This document shows positions 30,641 to 39,440 of a DNA stretch of 64,000 nucleotides, piece after piece. Positions within the stretch are counted from its first letter, which is position 1. Each line of letters starts with the position of its first letter. Position numbers and translations under genes: made by a program. Source of the stretch: Bradyrhizobium diazoefficiens (lineage in GTDB: Bacteria > Pseudomonadota > Alphaproteobacteria > Rhizobiales > Xanthobacteraceae); assembly GCF_016616235.1 (NCBI RefSeq), contig NZ_CP067100.1, forward strand, positions 3,407,001-3,471,000. The letters run 5' to 3'. The notes below the pieces were generated by a model. The model ran no database searches. It was not told the origin of the DNA and saw only the letters and a program-made list of their open reading frames with translations.

Positions 30641-31531
30641 ATGAGAATCATACTTCTGGGACCGCCGGGGTCGGGCAAGGGGACCCAGGCGCAGCGGCTG
30701 GTGCAGCGCTATGGCATCGTCCAGCTCTCGACCGGTGAGATGTTGCGCGCGGCCGTCGCGGCGGGAACGCCAGTCGGGCTGAAGGCCAAGGAGATCATGG
30801 CGAGCGGCGGCCTCGTGCCCGACGACGTCGTGGTCGGAATCATCTCCGACCGGCTCGATCAGCCGGACGCCAAGGCCGGCTTCATCCTCGACGGTTTCCC
30901 GCGGACGGTGCCGCAGGCCGAGGCGCTGGACGAACTGCTCAGGCACAAGCATCTCAAGCTCGACGCCGTGATCGAGCTCCGTGTCAACGAGAGCGCGCTT
31001 TTGAGCCGCGTCGAGACCCGCGTCGCCCAGATGCGGGAGCGCGGGGAGGAGATCCGGGTCGACGACACCCCGGAGGTCTTGACCAAGCGTCTGGCCAGCT
31101 ACCGCAGCCAAACCGAACCCCTGATTCACTATTATTCCGAGCGTCGGAAGCTCTCCACCATCGACGGCATGATGGCGATCGACGAGGTCACCCGCGCCAT
31201 CCACCGCCAGTTGCTGGCGCTCGGGGCGGTCGAGCCCAAGACACACGCCAGGAGTGCCGCCAAGGCGGGCCCGGCCAAGAAGGCGAAGACTACCAAGAAA
31301 CCGGCCAAAAAGCCGGCGAAAGCGGCTAAAAAGGCCGCAAAATCGGCCAGAACCGCCAAAAAGGCCAAGAAGGGCGCCAAGAAGGCTGCCAAGAAAACGG
31401 CCAAGAAAACGGCTAAAAAAATGGCCAAGAAGGCCGCCAAGACAACGGTCAAAAAGACCGCCAAGAAGGCTGTCAAAAAAGGTTCGAACAAGGGACCAAA
31501 AAAGGTCACGAAAAAGCGAGCCAAACGCTAG
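30641..31531 (+). CDS. adk: Adenylate kinase with lysine-rich C-terminal tail
   Basis: This enzyme interconverts ATP + AMP and 2 ADP. The P-loop GPPGSGKGT is at residues 7-15 and DGFPRT at 84-89. It is the short type: the LID is a brief loop near residues 124-145 with no zinc cysteines. The kinase domain ends near residue 195. The last 96 residues contain 39 lysines in AAKK, KKPAK and KKTAKK repeats like histone H1 or bacterial H1-like proteins, so the protein is 296 aa instead of the usual ~190-220. The codons are normal and no frameshift is seen. The tail may bind nucleic acid or ribosomes; this is inference. Confidence 0.95.
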   Translation: MRIILLGPPGSGKGTQAQRLVQRYGIVQLSTGEMLRAAVAAGTPVGLKAKEIMASGGLVPDDVVVGIISDRLDQPDAKAGFILDGFPRTVPQAEALDELLRHKHLKLDAVIELRVNESALLSRVETRVAQMRERGEEIRVDDTPEVLTKRLASYRSQTEPLIHYYSERRKLSTIDGMMAIDEVTRAIHRQLLALGAVEPKTHARSAAKAGPAKKAKTTKKPAKKPAKAAKKAAKSARTAKKAKKGAKKAAKKTAKKTAKKMAKKAAKTTVKKTAKKAVKKGSNKGPKKVTKKRAKR

Positions 31532-31537
31532 CAGCGG

Positions 31538-31567
31538 TTGACGAAAGCCCCTGGAATCCCCTAATAA
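31538..31567 (+). promoter_or_regulatory. Candidate promoter before rpsM
   Basis: TTGACG at 31538-31543 and TAATAA at 31562-31567 are 18 nt apart, just after the adk stop. A hairpin with GTGTTC/GAACAC arms lies downstream at 31633-31652 in the 187-nt leader. Both assignments are tentative. Confidence 0.3.
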
Positions 31568-31718
31568 GCCCCGCATCCAAGTCGGATAGTTTCAGACGAT
31601 GCCGGGCCCCAGGAAGACCGGGGGTGGGCGTCGTGTTCGCGTTTGTGAACACCTGCCCGAGAACATAAGCACTTAAAGCGCGATTCCTGACGAGGGATCG
31701 GCGACAGGAGAGAAGGCC

Positions 31719-32087
31719 GTGGCCCGTATTGCCGGCGTGAACATTCCCACCAACAAGCGCGTGCTGATCGCGCTCCAGTATATCCATGGCATCGGTCAGA
31801 AGATCGCCGGTGAAATCCTGGAGAAGGTGAAGATCCCCGTGGATCGTCGCGTCAACCAGCTCAGCGACGCCGAAGTGCTCCAGATCCGCGAAGTGATCGA
31901 CCGCGACTATCTCGTCGAGGGCGACCTGCGTCGTGAGGTCGGCATCAACATCAAGCGTCTGATGGACCTCGGCTGCTATCGCGGCCTGCGTCATCGTCGC
32001 GGCCTGCCGGTGCGCGGCCAGCGGACCCACACCAACGCGCGCACGCGCAAGGGTCCGGCCAAGGCCATCGCCGGCAAGAAGAAGTAA
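31719..32087 (+). CDS. rpsM: 30S ribosomal protein S13
   Basis: S13 is a 122-aa head protein that contacts tRNA and the 50S subunit. The start is GTG at 31719 (protein start [14 protein letters not shown] after Met) with GGAGAGAAGG upstream. [20 protein letters not shown] is diagnostic. It opens the alpha operon. Confidence 0.99.
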   Translation: MARIAGVNIPTNKRVLIALQYIHGIGQKIAGEILEKVKIPVDRRVNQLSDAEVLQIREVIDRDYLVEGDLRREVGINIKRLMDLGCYRGLRHRRGLPVRGQRTHTNARTRKGPAKAIAGKKK

Positions 32088-32208
32088 GTTTTCGAATCCA
32101 ATCGCGGTGCGTGGCGATGCGGGGTGACCGTTCGCCACGCCCCTTTCGTTCCACAGGTGTAGCCGCTGGCATTACGGCGGCGTTTGAGATCTCCAGGAAA
32201 GGTACTCT

Positions 32209-32598
32209 ATGGGCAAGGAAGCCACCCGCGTTCGCCGTCGCGAGCGCAAGAACATCGCCTCCGGCGTCGCGCATGTGAACTCGTCGTTCAACAACACGAC
32301 CATCACCATCACCGACGCGCAGGGCAACACGATTGCCTGGTCCTCCGCCGGCACGATGGGCTTCAAGGGCTCGCGCAAGTCGACCCCGTATGCCGCGCAA
32401 GTTGCCGCCGAGGACGTGTCCAAAAAGGCGCAGGAGCACGGCATGCGCACGCTGGAAGTCGAAGTCGCCGGTCCCGGTTCGGGCCGCGAGTCGGCTCTCC
32501 GTGCGCTCCAGGCCGCGGGCTTCACCGTCACCTCGATCCGCGACGTGACCACGATCCCGCACAACGGTTGCCGTCCCCGCAAGCGTCGGCGTGTTTGA
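32209..32598 (+). CDS. rpsK: 30S ribosomal protein S11
   Basis: S11 is a 129-aa platform protein. [20 protein letters not shown] and the end [16 protein letters not shown] are diagnostic. It lies 121 nt after rpsM and 113 nt before rpoA. Confidence 0.99.
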   Translation: MGKEATRVRRRERKNIASGVAHVNSSFNNTTITITDAQGNTIAWSSAGTMGFKGSRKSTPYAAQVAAEDVSKKAQEHGMRTLEVEVAGPGSGRESALRALQAAGFTVTSIRDVTTIPHNGCRPRKRRRV

Positions 32599-32711
32599 TT
32601 GAGAGGTTGCGGGCGCTTCGGCGCCTGCAATGACTTTTGCAAGAAGCCGCGGGTGCGACCTGCGGCCTTTCTCCAACGCCAGTGTCTGCAGCGGCAGTTC
32701 GACTGGCCTGT

Positions 32712-33743
32712 ATGGGTGAAACAGTGACGATCCAGAAAAATTGGCAAGAACTGATCCGGCCGAACAAGCTCCAGGTCATTGCTGGCAGCGATCCGGCCCG
32801 TTTTGCGACCGTCGTTGCCGAACCGCTCGAGCGCGGCTTCGGCCAGACCCTCGGCAACGCGCTGCGCCGCATCCTGCTCTCCTCGCTCCAGGGCGCGGCG
32901 GTGCAATCGGTGCACATCGACGGCGTGCTGCACGAGTTTTCCTCGATCGCGGGCGTCCGTGAGGACGTCACCGACATCGTGCTCAACATCAAGGACATCG
33001 CGATCAAGATGCAGGGCGAAGGCCCCAAGCGCATGGTCGTGAAGAAGCAGGGTCCGGGCACCGTCACCGCCGGCGACATCCAGACCGTCGGCGACGTCAT
33101 CGTGCTCAATCCGGACCTCCAGATCTGCACGCTCGACGAGGGTGCCGAGATCCGCATGGAGTTCACAGTCTCGACCGGCAAAGGCTACGTGCCCGCCGAG
33201 CGCAACCGTCCCGAGGACGCGCCGATCGGTCTGATCCCGGTCGACAGCCTGTACTCGCCGGTCCGCAAGGTCTCCTACAAGGTCGAGAACACCCGCGAGG
33301 GCCAGATCCTCGACTACGACAAGCTGACCATGACGATCGAGACCAACGGCGCGATCTCGCCGGATGACTCGGTGGCTTATGCTGCCCGCATCCTCCAGGA
33401 TCAGCTCAACGTGTTCGTCAATTTCGAAGAGCCGCGCAAGGAAGTCGCCCAGGAGATCATCCCGGACCTCGCCTTCAACCCGGCCTTCCTCAAGAAGGTG
33501 GACGAGCTCGAGCTGTCGGTGCGTTCGGCCAACTGCTTGAAGAACGACAACATCGTCTATATCGGCGATCTCGTGCAGAAGAGCGAAGCGGAAATGCTCC
33601 GCACCCCGAACTTCGGCCGCAAGTCGCTGAACGAGATCAAGGAAGTGCTGGCCCAGATGGGTCTGCATCTCGGCATGGAAGTGCCGGGCTGGCCGCCGGA
33701 GAACATCGACGAACTCGCCAAGCGCTTCGAGGATCATTACTGA
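32712..33743 (+). CDS. rpoA: RNA polymerase subunit alpha
   Basis: The alpha subunit (343 aa) dimerises to start polymerase assembly and contacts UP elements and activators. The N-terminal domain carries [20 protein letters not shown], and the C-terminal domain, after a linker near residue 240-250, carries [19 protein letters not shown] use the ATG at 32712 ([11 protein letters not shown]); a GTG twelve bases later is possible. It is in its usual place between rpsK and rplQ. Confidence 0.99.
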   Translation: MGETVTIQKNWQELIRPNKLQVIAGSDPARFATVVAEPLERGFGQTLGNALRRILLSSLQGAAVQSVHIDGVLHEFSSIAGVREDVTDIVLNIKDIAIKMQGEGPKRMVVKKQGPGTVTAGDIQTVGDVIVLNPDLQICTLDEGAEIRMEFTVSTGKGYVPAERNRPEDAPIGLIPVDSLYSPVRKVSYKVENTREGQILDYDKLTMTIETNGAISPDDSVAYAARILQDQLNVFVNFEEPRKEVAQEIIPDLAFNPAFLKKVDELELSVRSANCLKNDNIVYIGDLVQKSEAEMLRTPNFGRKSLNEIKEVLAQMGLHLGMEVPGWPPENIDELAKRFEDHY

Positions 33744-33909
33744 GAATTCGTCGTTCCGGGGCGGCTCGCAGGGCCGAACCCGGAACCTCGAGATTCCGGA
33801 TCGTCGCTTCGGGCCGTCCGGAATGACTGACTGGGGCGAACGCAGGCAGCCCACCTGAGCAACATGTCCGACGAACCGTCGCGGCAGTTTTATCGTAAGG
33901 AATAGTCAC

Positions 33910-34326
33910 ATGCGTCACGGCAAGGTTCATCGGAAGCTCAACCGCACGGCCGAGCATCGCCGCGCGATGTTCGCCAACATGGCGGCCGCGCTGATCAAGC
34001 ACGAGCAGATCGTCACCACGCTGCCGAAAGCGAAGGAATTGCGTCCGATCGTCGAGAAGCTCGTCACCCTCGGCAAGAAGGGTGGCCTCTCCATGCGCCG
34101 CCAGGCGATCTCGGAGATGCGCGACAAGGACCAGGTCAAGAAGCTGTTTGACGTCCTGGCCACCCGCTACAAGGACCGCCAGGGCGGCTACACCCGCATC
34201 ATCAAGGCCGGCTTCCGCTACGGCGACAACGCCGCGATGGCCGTGATCGAGTTCGTCGATCGCGACGTCGATGCCAAAGGCCAGGACTCCGGTCCGGTGC
34301 AGGAGAAGGAAGCCGAGGCGGCGTAA
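33910..34326 (+). CDS. rplQ: 50S ribosomal protein L17
   Basis: L17 is a 138-aa protein at the tunnel exit. [20 protein letters not shown] is the invariant start. It is 166 nt after rpoA and is the last gene of the ribosomal supercluster, followed by a strong terminator. Confidence 0.99.
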   Translation: MRHGKVHRKLNRTAEHRRAMFANMAAALIKHEQIVTTLPKAKELRPIVEKLVTLGKKGGLSMRRQAISEMRDKDQVKKLFDVLATRYKDRQGGYTRIIKAGFRYGDNAAMAVIEFVDRDVDAKGQDSGPVQEKEAEAA

Positions 34327-34352
34327 GCCGGTCGCGCAAGGATCGAATTTCG

Positions 34353-34381
34353 AAAGCGGCGCCCTCGGGCGCCGCTTTTTT
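34353..34381 (+). terminator. Intrinsic terminator of the alpha operon
   Basis: AAAGCGGCGCC and its complement form an 11-bp stem with a CTCG loop, followed by six T. It begins 27 nt after the rplQ stop and ends the run of translation genes. Confidence 0.9.
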
Positions 34382-34496
34382 GTGCGGCCGTTCTCGTCGC
34401 TCCAATCACATGTAGCTTCGTCACGCATGAGTGAGCGCCGATTGCAGCGTCACTGACTGCGTCCGATATCTCCATCGGCATCAATGGAGACATGAC

Positions 34497-35285
34497 ATGA
34501 ACATCGACCTGTCCGGAAAGACCGCCCTTGTGACCGGCTCGACTGCCGGCATCGGCCACGCCATCGCCAAGGGCCTTGCTGCTTCGGGCGCCGGCGTCGT
34601 GATCAACGGCCGCGGCCAGGACAAGGTCGATGCCGTCGTGCGCAAGCTCGAAGCGACGGGCGCCAAGGTGCGCGGCATTGCCGCCGACGTCTCGACCGCC
34701 TCGGGCTGCAAGGCGCTGATTTCGGCGCTGCCTAGCGTCGACATCCTCGTCAACAATGCCGGCATCTTCGAGCCGAAGGACTTTTTCGAGATTCCGGACG
34801 AGGACTGGAGCCGCTTCTTCGATGTCAACGTCATGAGCGGCGTCCGGCTGTCGCGCGCGTATTTGAAGGACATGCTCGAGCGCAACTGGGGCCGCATCGT
34901 CTTCATCTCCTCGGAGTCCGGGCTCAACATTCCCGTCGAGATGATCCACTACGGGATGACCAAGACGGCGCAGCTCGCGGTCGCGCGCGGGTTGGCCCAG
35001 CTGACGCGTGGCACCGGCGTCACCGTCAACTCCGTGCTGCCGGGACCGACCATGTCGGAAGGCGTCGAGACCTTCGTGAAGGATCTTGCGAAGCAGAACG
35101 GCCAGTCCGTGGACGAGGCGGCAGCCAATTTCGTCAGGCAGCATCGCCCGAGCTCGCTGATCCAGCGTTTTGCCAGCGTCGACGAGATCGCCAACATGGT
35201 GGTCTATGTCGCTTCGAAGCAAGCATCCGCCACCAACGGCGCGGCGCTGCGCGCGGAAGGCGGCATCGTCAACACGATCGCCTAG
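34497..35285 (+). CDS. Short-chain dehydrogenase/reductase
   Basis: This 262-aa SDR should catalyse an NAD(P)-dependent oxidation or reduction. The cofactor motif TGSTAGIG is at residues 14-21 and NNAG near 86-89. The catalytic residues are S139, Y152 and K156 (YGMTK). GGAGA at 34486-34490 precedes the ATG at 34497. N38-G39-R40 (INGR) after the second strand suggests NADP preference. The gene stands alone after the ribosomal cluster terminator, so its substrate cannot be inferred. Confidence 0.9.
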   Translation: MNIDLSGKTALVTGSTAGIGHAIAKGLAASGAGVVINGRGQDKVDAVVRKLEATGAKVRGIAADVSTASGCKALISALPSVDILVNNAGIFEPKDFFEIPDEDWSRFFDVNVMSGVRLSRAYLKDMLERNWGRIVFISSESGLNIPVEMIHYGMTKTAQLAVARGLAQLTRGTGVTVNSVLPGPTMSEGVETFVKDLAKQNGQSVDEAAANFVRQHRPSSLIQRFASVDEIANMVVYVASKQASATNGAALRAEGGIVNTIA

Positions 35286-35338
35286 AGCATGCGCGCAACG
35301 CGCTACAAAGGCCGCCAGGGTCCATCTTGAATTTGAAC

Positions 35339-35358
35339 GCGGCGCCTTCGGGCGCCGC
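35339..35358 (+). terminator. Hairpin downstream of the SDR gene
   Basis: GCGGCGCC and its complement form an 8-bp stem with a TTCG tetraloop. The following bases (ATCTGCTTTG) are only partly T-rich, so this is a weak intrinsic terminator. Confidence 0.5.
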
Positions 35359-35451
35359 ATCTGCTTTGATTCGTTGATCCCGGCTGGCGCCGCCTTCCTC
35401 GCGCCACGAACGCAATTCTATTATTTCCCTTTCAACCCCTGGGGGAAGCCG

Positions 35452-35958
35452 ATGTATAAATCACGCTACGCGATCTTGATTGTCCTCTTGGCCGTTTCGA
35501 TGACCTGGCCGCTTGGCCATGCGCATGCCGACCAGTCATTTCAGCGCCTCCTGCCGCTTCTGATCGATCTGGACGGATGGCAAGGCAAGAAGCCGGACGG
35601 CGTGTCGATGGAGATGGCCGACACCAGCATGACGACAGCGACCCGTGACTACGAGCGGGGCGCAGCGAAAGTTCATGCCACCGTGATCGTTGGCCAGGCA
35701 GCAGAAGGCGCATTGGCGCCGCTCCAGGGCGGGATGAACCTCGAAACGTCCGAGGGCCATATGGTGAGCGCGACGATCCGCGGCCTGTCCGCGTTGAAGG
35801 TCTTCAACAGCAAGGAGAAGTCGGGCAACCTGATGGTCGAGCTCGACAAGAACGCCATGTTCAATTTTGCCTATGAGGGCATGGGCGAGGACGAAGCGCT
35901 CGCACTTGCGGATAAGTTCGACTGGAAGGCAATCCAGACCGCCGCCCGGAAGAAATGA
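35452..35958 (+). CDS. Secreted hypothetical protein
   Basis: This 168-aa protein has a clear Sec signal peptide (residues 1-26, cleavage after AHA). I do not recognise the mature domain. It contains a pattern of alternating short strands (VHATVIVGQ, MVSATIRGLSALKV, SGNLMVELDKNAMFNFAYEG) suggesting a small periplasmic beta-rich fold. The ATG at 35452 follows GGGGGAAG. A DUF1330 gene starts 40 nt later and may be co-transcribed. Confidence 0.75.
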   Translation: MYKSRYAILIVLLAVSMTWPLGHAHADQSFQRLLPLLIDLDGWQGKKPDGVSMEMADTSMTTATRDYERGAAKVHATVIVGQAAEGALAPLQGGMNLETSEGHMVSATIRGLSALKVFNSKEKSGNLMVELDKNAMFNFAYEGMGEDEALALADKFDWKAIQTAARKK

Positions 35959-35998
35959 TGAGGACGCAGCGGCGGGACGCGCGATCTCGGAGACGATC

Positions 35999-36298
35999 AT
36001 GAAGGCCTATGTGATTTCCGAAGTCGAGGTACGCGACCAAGCCGCGATGGCCGCCTATCGCATGCTGGCTGCCCAAACCATCGCGCAATATGGCGGCCGC
36101 TACCTCGCACGTGGCGGAGCCGCTGAGGTGGTGGAGGGCGCTCCGCCGCCCAAGACTATCGTTGTCGTGGAGTTCCCCTCGATGAGCCGCGCGCGCGAAT
36201 GGTACGCGTCGGTCGAATACGCGGAGGCGCTGAAATTGCGGCAGACGGCGCTGGAGCGGCGGCTGATATTTGTCGAGGGGGCGGCTCCATCTAGCTGA
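35999..36298 (+). CDS. DUF1330 family protein
   Basis: This 99-aa protein matches the DUF1330 pattern: MKAYVISEVEVRD, a YGGRYLARGG turn and EFPSMSRAREWYASVEYAEA. The family has a dimeric ferredoxin-like fold, and no firm function is known to me. The start at 35999 is the family start. Confidence 0.85.
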   Translation: MKAYVISEVEVRDQAAMAAYRMLAAQTIAQYGGRYLARGGAAEVVEGAPPPKTIVVVEFPSMSRAREWYASVEYAEALKLRQTALERRLIFVEGAAPSS

Positions 36299-36350
36299 TT
36301 TGCCGGTTTGCCCCTTCTTTTCGAGGCGCAACCGGCTACAACAGCGCTCC

Positions 36351-37679
36351 ATGCTCTGGCCCCTTTCGACCCGCCACAAACGTCTGTTCAGGCTGACGTC
36401 CGCGCGATGGCAGCGGCGGGCGATCTTCTTGCTCGGGGGCATTGGGGTCGGCGCTGCGGCCGTGGCGCTGGCGCAACTCGCCGATCTCGCGCAGTATACT
36501 TTTGCGTTCCTGCTGACCAAGTCACGCTATGCTGTGCTGGCGGTGACGCCGCTTGGCTTCATGCTGTCGGCCTATCTGACCGTGCGCCTGTTTCCGAATG
36601 CGCAGGGCAGCGGAATCCCACAGGCAATCGCCGCCCGGCATCTGACCGACCAGCATGCGCGCGAGAGCCTGGTCTCGGTCCGGATTGCGATTGGGAAGGT
36701 GATCCTTACTTTATTCGGCCTGTTGTGCGGCGGTTCCGTCGGCCGGGAAGGGCCGACCGTCCAGGTCGGCGCCTCCATCATGTTCGCGCTTGGCCGTGTC
36801 TCGCCTCGCCGGCAGCCCGGATTGATCCTGGCCGGCGCGGCCGCCGGCGTCGCCGCGGCCTTCAATACTCCGCTGGCGGGCATCGTCTTCGGCATCGAGG
36901 AGATGAGCCGGGCGTTCGAGACCCGCACGTCGAGCCTCATCATCGCCGCGGTTATCGCCGCCGGCCTGACCTCGCTCGCGCTGGCGGGGAATTACGCTTA
37001 TTTCGGCAGCAGCGCGATGACGCTTGCGCGCGGTGCCGATTGGCTGGCCGTTCCGCTCTGTGGCGTGGTCGGTGGCCTCGCAGGCGGACTGTTCAGCCGT
37101 ACCGTCATTGCGATGGCGCGCGGTTTCAAGAATCCGCTCGGCCGCGCCGTCAAGGGCCATCCGCTCTGGTTCGCGTTTGCCTGCGGCCTCGCTGTCGCGA
37201 TCTGCGGCCTCGTGTCCGGCGACACGATCTACGGCACCGGCTATCAGCAGGTGAAGACAGCGCTGGAGCACGGCACGCCATTGCCGTCCGACTTCGGCGT
37301 GCTCAAGCTTCTCGCCACCACCTTCGCCGCGATCAGCGGCGTACCCGGCGGCATTTTTTCACCCTCGCTCGCTGTCGGCGCCGGCATCGGCAGCAACATC
37401 GCCGGGTTCTTCCACGATGCGCCGCTCGGCGCGATCATGCTGCTCGGCATGGTCTCGTATTTTGCCGGCGTCGTGCAGGCGCCGATCACTGCCTTCGTGA
37501 TCGTCACCGAGATGACCGACAATCATGGCATGGTCGTGCCGTTGATGGCGGCCGCGCTGATCGCGCACGCGACCTCGCGGTTGATCTGCGAGGAGGGCAT
37601 CTATCACGCGCTCGCCAAGGGCTTCATCGAGCGGGCGGGGCATCCGCCGGGAGCGAAGGCGCCGCCTGCGTCCGGCTAG
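36351..37679 (+). CDS. ClC-family chloride channel/antiporter
   Basis: This 442-aa inner membrane protein has the three ClC selectivity motifs: GSGIP at residues 86-90, GREGP at 131-135 with gating glutamate E133, and GGIFSPS further on. E184 (IEEM) matches the internal proton glutamate of the E. coli antiporter, so Cl-/H+ exchange is more likely than channel activity. There are about ten or more hydrophobic segments and no C-terminal CBS domains. I choose the ATG at 36351; the longer frame upstream overlaps the previous gene. Confidence 0.93.
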   Translation: MLWPLSTRHKRLFRLTSARWQRRAIFLLGGIGVGAAAVALAQLADLAQYTFAFLLTKSRYAVLAVTPLGFMLSAYLTVRLFPNAQGSGIPQAIAARHLTDQHARESLVSVRIAIGKVILTLFGLLCGGSVGREGPTVQVGASIMFALGRVSPRRQPGLILAGAAAGVAAAFNTPLAGIVFGIEEMSRAFETRTSSLIIAAVIAAGLTSLALAGNYAYFGSSAMTLARGADWLAVPLCGVVGGLAGGLFSRTVIAMARGFKNPLGRAVKGHPLWFAFACGLAVAICGLVSGDTIYGTGYQQVKTALEHGTPLPSDFGVLKLLATTFAAISGVPGGIFSPSLAVGAGIGSNIAGFFHDAPLGAIMLLGMVSYFAGVVQAPITAFVIVTEMTDNHGMVVPLMAAALIAHATSRLICEEGIYHALAKGFIERAGHPPGAKAPPASG

Positions 37680-37727
37680 AGCATGATCCGGAAAAGCGCG
37701 CAGCGGTTTTCCGAAAAGATCATGCTC
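37679..37727. repeat. Palindromic intergenic repeat, copy 3
   Basis: A 49-nt palindrome, GAGCATGATCCGGAAAAG to CTTTTCGG-type arms ending GATCATGCTC, begins on the last base of the ClC stop codon. It is the best-preserved of the three copies. A second hairpin with GGCGCGATGA/TCATCGCGCT arms at 37742-37776 follows and probably belongs to the same composite repeat. Confidence 0.8.
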
Positions 37728-37783
37728 AAACAACAGCCTAAGGCGCGATGACGATTCATCCTAATCTCATCGCGCTTTAGAGG

Positions 37784-38797
37784 CTACCACCCCTCGAGCA
37801 CGATCTTGCCGCGCGACTTGCCGCTCTCGAGCAGCGCATGGGCGCGCTTGAGGTTGGCGGCATTGATGGTGCCAAAGGTCTGGTCGAGCGTGGTGCGCAG
37901 CACGCCCTTGTCGATGAGATCGGCGACGTCGTTGAGCAAGTGATGCTGCGCGATCATGTCGGCCGTCTGGAACGAGGAGCGCGTGAACATCGATTCCCAA
38001 TGCACCGAGATCGCCTTGCCCTTGAAGGTGCTCATGGTGAACTCGGGCGGATCGTCGATCAGGCCGAACCGGCCCTGCGGCGCCATGAACTCGGCAATGC
38101 TCTTGTAGTGCTGCTCGGTGAAGGTGAGGCTCGCCACCAGCGCGACCGGCGGCAGCTTGAGCTTCTCGATCTGCTCCTTCATCGGCTTGCCGTGGTCGAT
38201 CACCGCATGCGCGCCGAGATCGAGGCACCATTTTTGCGACTCCGGCCGCGTCGCGGTCGCGAGCACCGTGAGGCCGGTGAGGCGGCGCGCCAGCTGGATC
38301 AGGATCGAGCCGACGCCGCCGGCGCCGCCCGTGATCAGCAGCGTGCGCGGATCAACGCTCTTGCCGGGAACGGCGCCGAGCCGGTCGAACAGCAATTCCC
38401 AGGCGGTGATGGAGGTGAGGGGAAGGGCTGCCGCCTGCGCGAACGACAGGCTCTTCGGCTTGTTGCCGACGATGTGCTCGTCGACCAGATGGAATTCGGC
38501 GTTGGTGCCCTGGCGCAGGATCGAGCCGGCGTAAAACACCTCGTCGCCCGGCTTGAACAGCGTGACCTCCGGCCCGACCGCATCGACCACGCCGGCTGCG
38601 TCATAGCCGAGAATCTTGGTCTCGCCCTCGGGCGGGGCGGCGCGCTTGCGCACCTTGTAATCGACCGGGTTGGCCGAGATCGCCTTCACGGCGACGCGGA
38701 TGTCGCGCCCCTTGGGGTCGGGCTTAGCGGTGTCGAAATCGATTAGCGCATCCTGATCCTCGATCGGAAGCGATTTCTTGTAGCCGACGGCCTTCAT
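37784..38797 (-). CDS. Zinc-type alcohol dehydrogenase-like / quinone oxidoreductase
   Basis: This 337-aa medium-chain reductase belongs to the zeta-crystallin-like branch. The N-terminal GroES-like domain has KAISANPVDYKVRKR and GYDAAGVVDAVG; the Rossmann motif GGAGGVGS is near residue 158. Catalytic zinc ligands are not apparent, so it probably reduces quinones or enals with NADPH. It is divergent from an HxlR regulator 120 bp away, a common pairing for electrophile detoxification. Confidence 0.88.
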   Translation of the reverse strand: MKAVGYKKSLPIEDQDALIDFDTAKPDPKGRDIRVAVKAISANPVDYKVRKRAAPPEGETKILGYDAAGVVDAVGPEVTLFKPGDEVFYAGSILRQGTNAEFHLVDEHIVGNKPKSLSFAQAAALPLTSITAWELLFDRLGAVPGKSVDPRTLLITGGAGGVGSILIQLARRLTGLTVLATATRPESQKWCLDLGAHAVIDHGKPMKEQIEKLKLPPVALVASLTFTEQHYKSIAEFMAPQGRFGLIDDPPEFTMSTFKGKAISVHWESMFTRSSFQTADMIAQHHLLNDVADLIDKGVLRTTLDQTFGTINAANLKRAHALLESGKSRGKIVLEGW

Positions 38798-38856
38798 GGC
38801 TTGTCTCCATCAGATGGCGTGTTCGCCTGCCGCCTAACTGTCGCGCTGGCTCCCAT

Positions 38857-38892
38857 TTGGCAAGTACTGTAAATTCGGGGATATAGTCCCCG
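38857..38892 (+). promoter_or_regulatory. Candidate hxlR-type promoter with operator palindrome
   Basis: TTGGCA at 38857-38862 and a TATA-like box at 38880-38887 could be the regulator promoter. A palindrome CGGGGA-N5-TCCCCG at 38876-38892 overlaps the second box, as expected for autorepression. The assignment is by inspection. Confidence 0.35.
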
Positions 38893-38917
38893 TTTGGATA
38901 CCATTGGGAAGAATCCG

Positions 38918-39295
38918 ATGAAACGGAAGAATTTTGCCTGCCGGCCCGGGTGCGCGGTCGAAACGGCGCTGGATCTGATCGATGGCAAGTGGAAGGGCGT
39001 GATCCTCTACCACCTGCAAAATGGCACCCAGCGCTTCGGCGAATTGCGCCGGAGAATGCCCGGGATCACGCAGCGCATGCTGACCAAGCAACTGCGCGCG
39101 CTCGAGGACGACAAGCTCGTCATCCGCAAGGTCTATGCTGAAGTGCCGCCGCGGGTCGAATATTCGCTCTCCGAGCTCGGCGAGAGCCTGCGCCCGGTGA
39201 TCGATATTCTGAAGGCGTGGGGCGAGAGCCACCAGCAGCGGCTGTCCTGCGCACCGGCGCCGGTGCTCGTGAAGAAGCCGAACCGGGCGGCGTGA
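38918..39295 (+). CDS. HxlR-family transcriptional regulator
   Basis: This 125-aa winged-helix protein matches HxlR (CAVETALDLIDGKWKGVILY, then RFGELRRRMPGITQRMLTKQ). It has cysteines at residues 8 and 12 near the N-terminus; YodB-type members of this family sense quinones or oxidants through such a cysteine. I use the ATG at 38918 with GGGAAG 6 nt upstream, and not the TTG 24 bases earlier. The divergent quinone-oxidoreductase-like gene is the likely target. Confidence 0.9.
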   Translation: MKRKNFACRPGCAVETALDLIDGKWKGVILYHLQNGTQRFGELRRRMPGITQRMLTKQLRALEDDKLVIRKVYAEVPPRVEYSLSELGESLRPVIDILKAWGESHQQRLSCAPAPVLVKKPNRAA

Positions 39296-39301
39296 TTACT
39301 T

Positions 39302-39432
39302 CACCTCTCCCGGAGGGAGAGGTCGGATTGCATTGATAGATGCAATCCGGGTGAGGGGATCTGCACGACCGAGCAAGCCGCCCCCTCACCCGAATTGCTT
39401 CGCAATTCGACCTCTCGCCGTCGGGGAGAGGT
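39302..39432. repeat. Composite intergenic repeat with nested hairpins
   Basis: About 131 nt carry several perfect short stems: ACCTCTCCC/GGGAGAGGT, CGGATTGCAT/ATGCAATCCG (39324-39349) and CGAATTGC/GCAATTCG (39391-39409). An outer GGGTGAGGGG/CCCCTCACCC pairing encloses part of it. A related element lies at 61816-61974. It could serve as a bidirectional terminator between hxlR and the porin gene. Confidence 0.7.
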
Positions 39433-39440
39433 AATTCAAA

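Noticed and set aside
30641..31531. Frameshift as the cause of the lysine-rich adenylate kinase tail
   Set aside because: The AAG/AAA codon pattern is regular, the frame is continuous and it ends in an ordinary stop, so a genuine extension is more likely.
36270..36350. Longer N-terminus for the ClC protein
   Set aside because: It would overlap the DUF1330 gene and adds no conserved sequence; the ATG at 36351 fits the family better.
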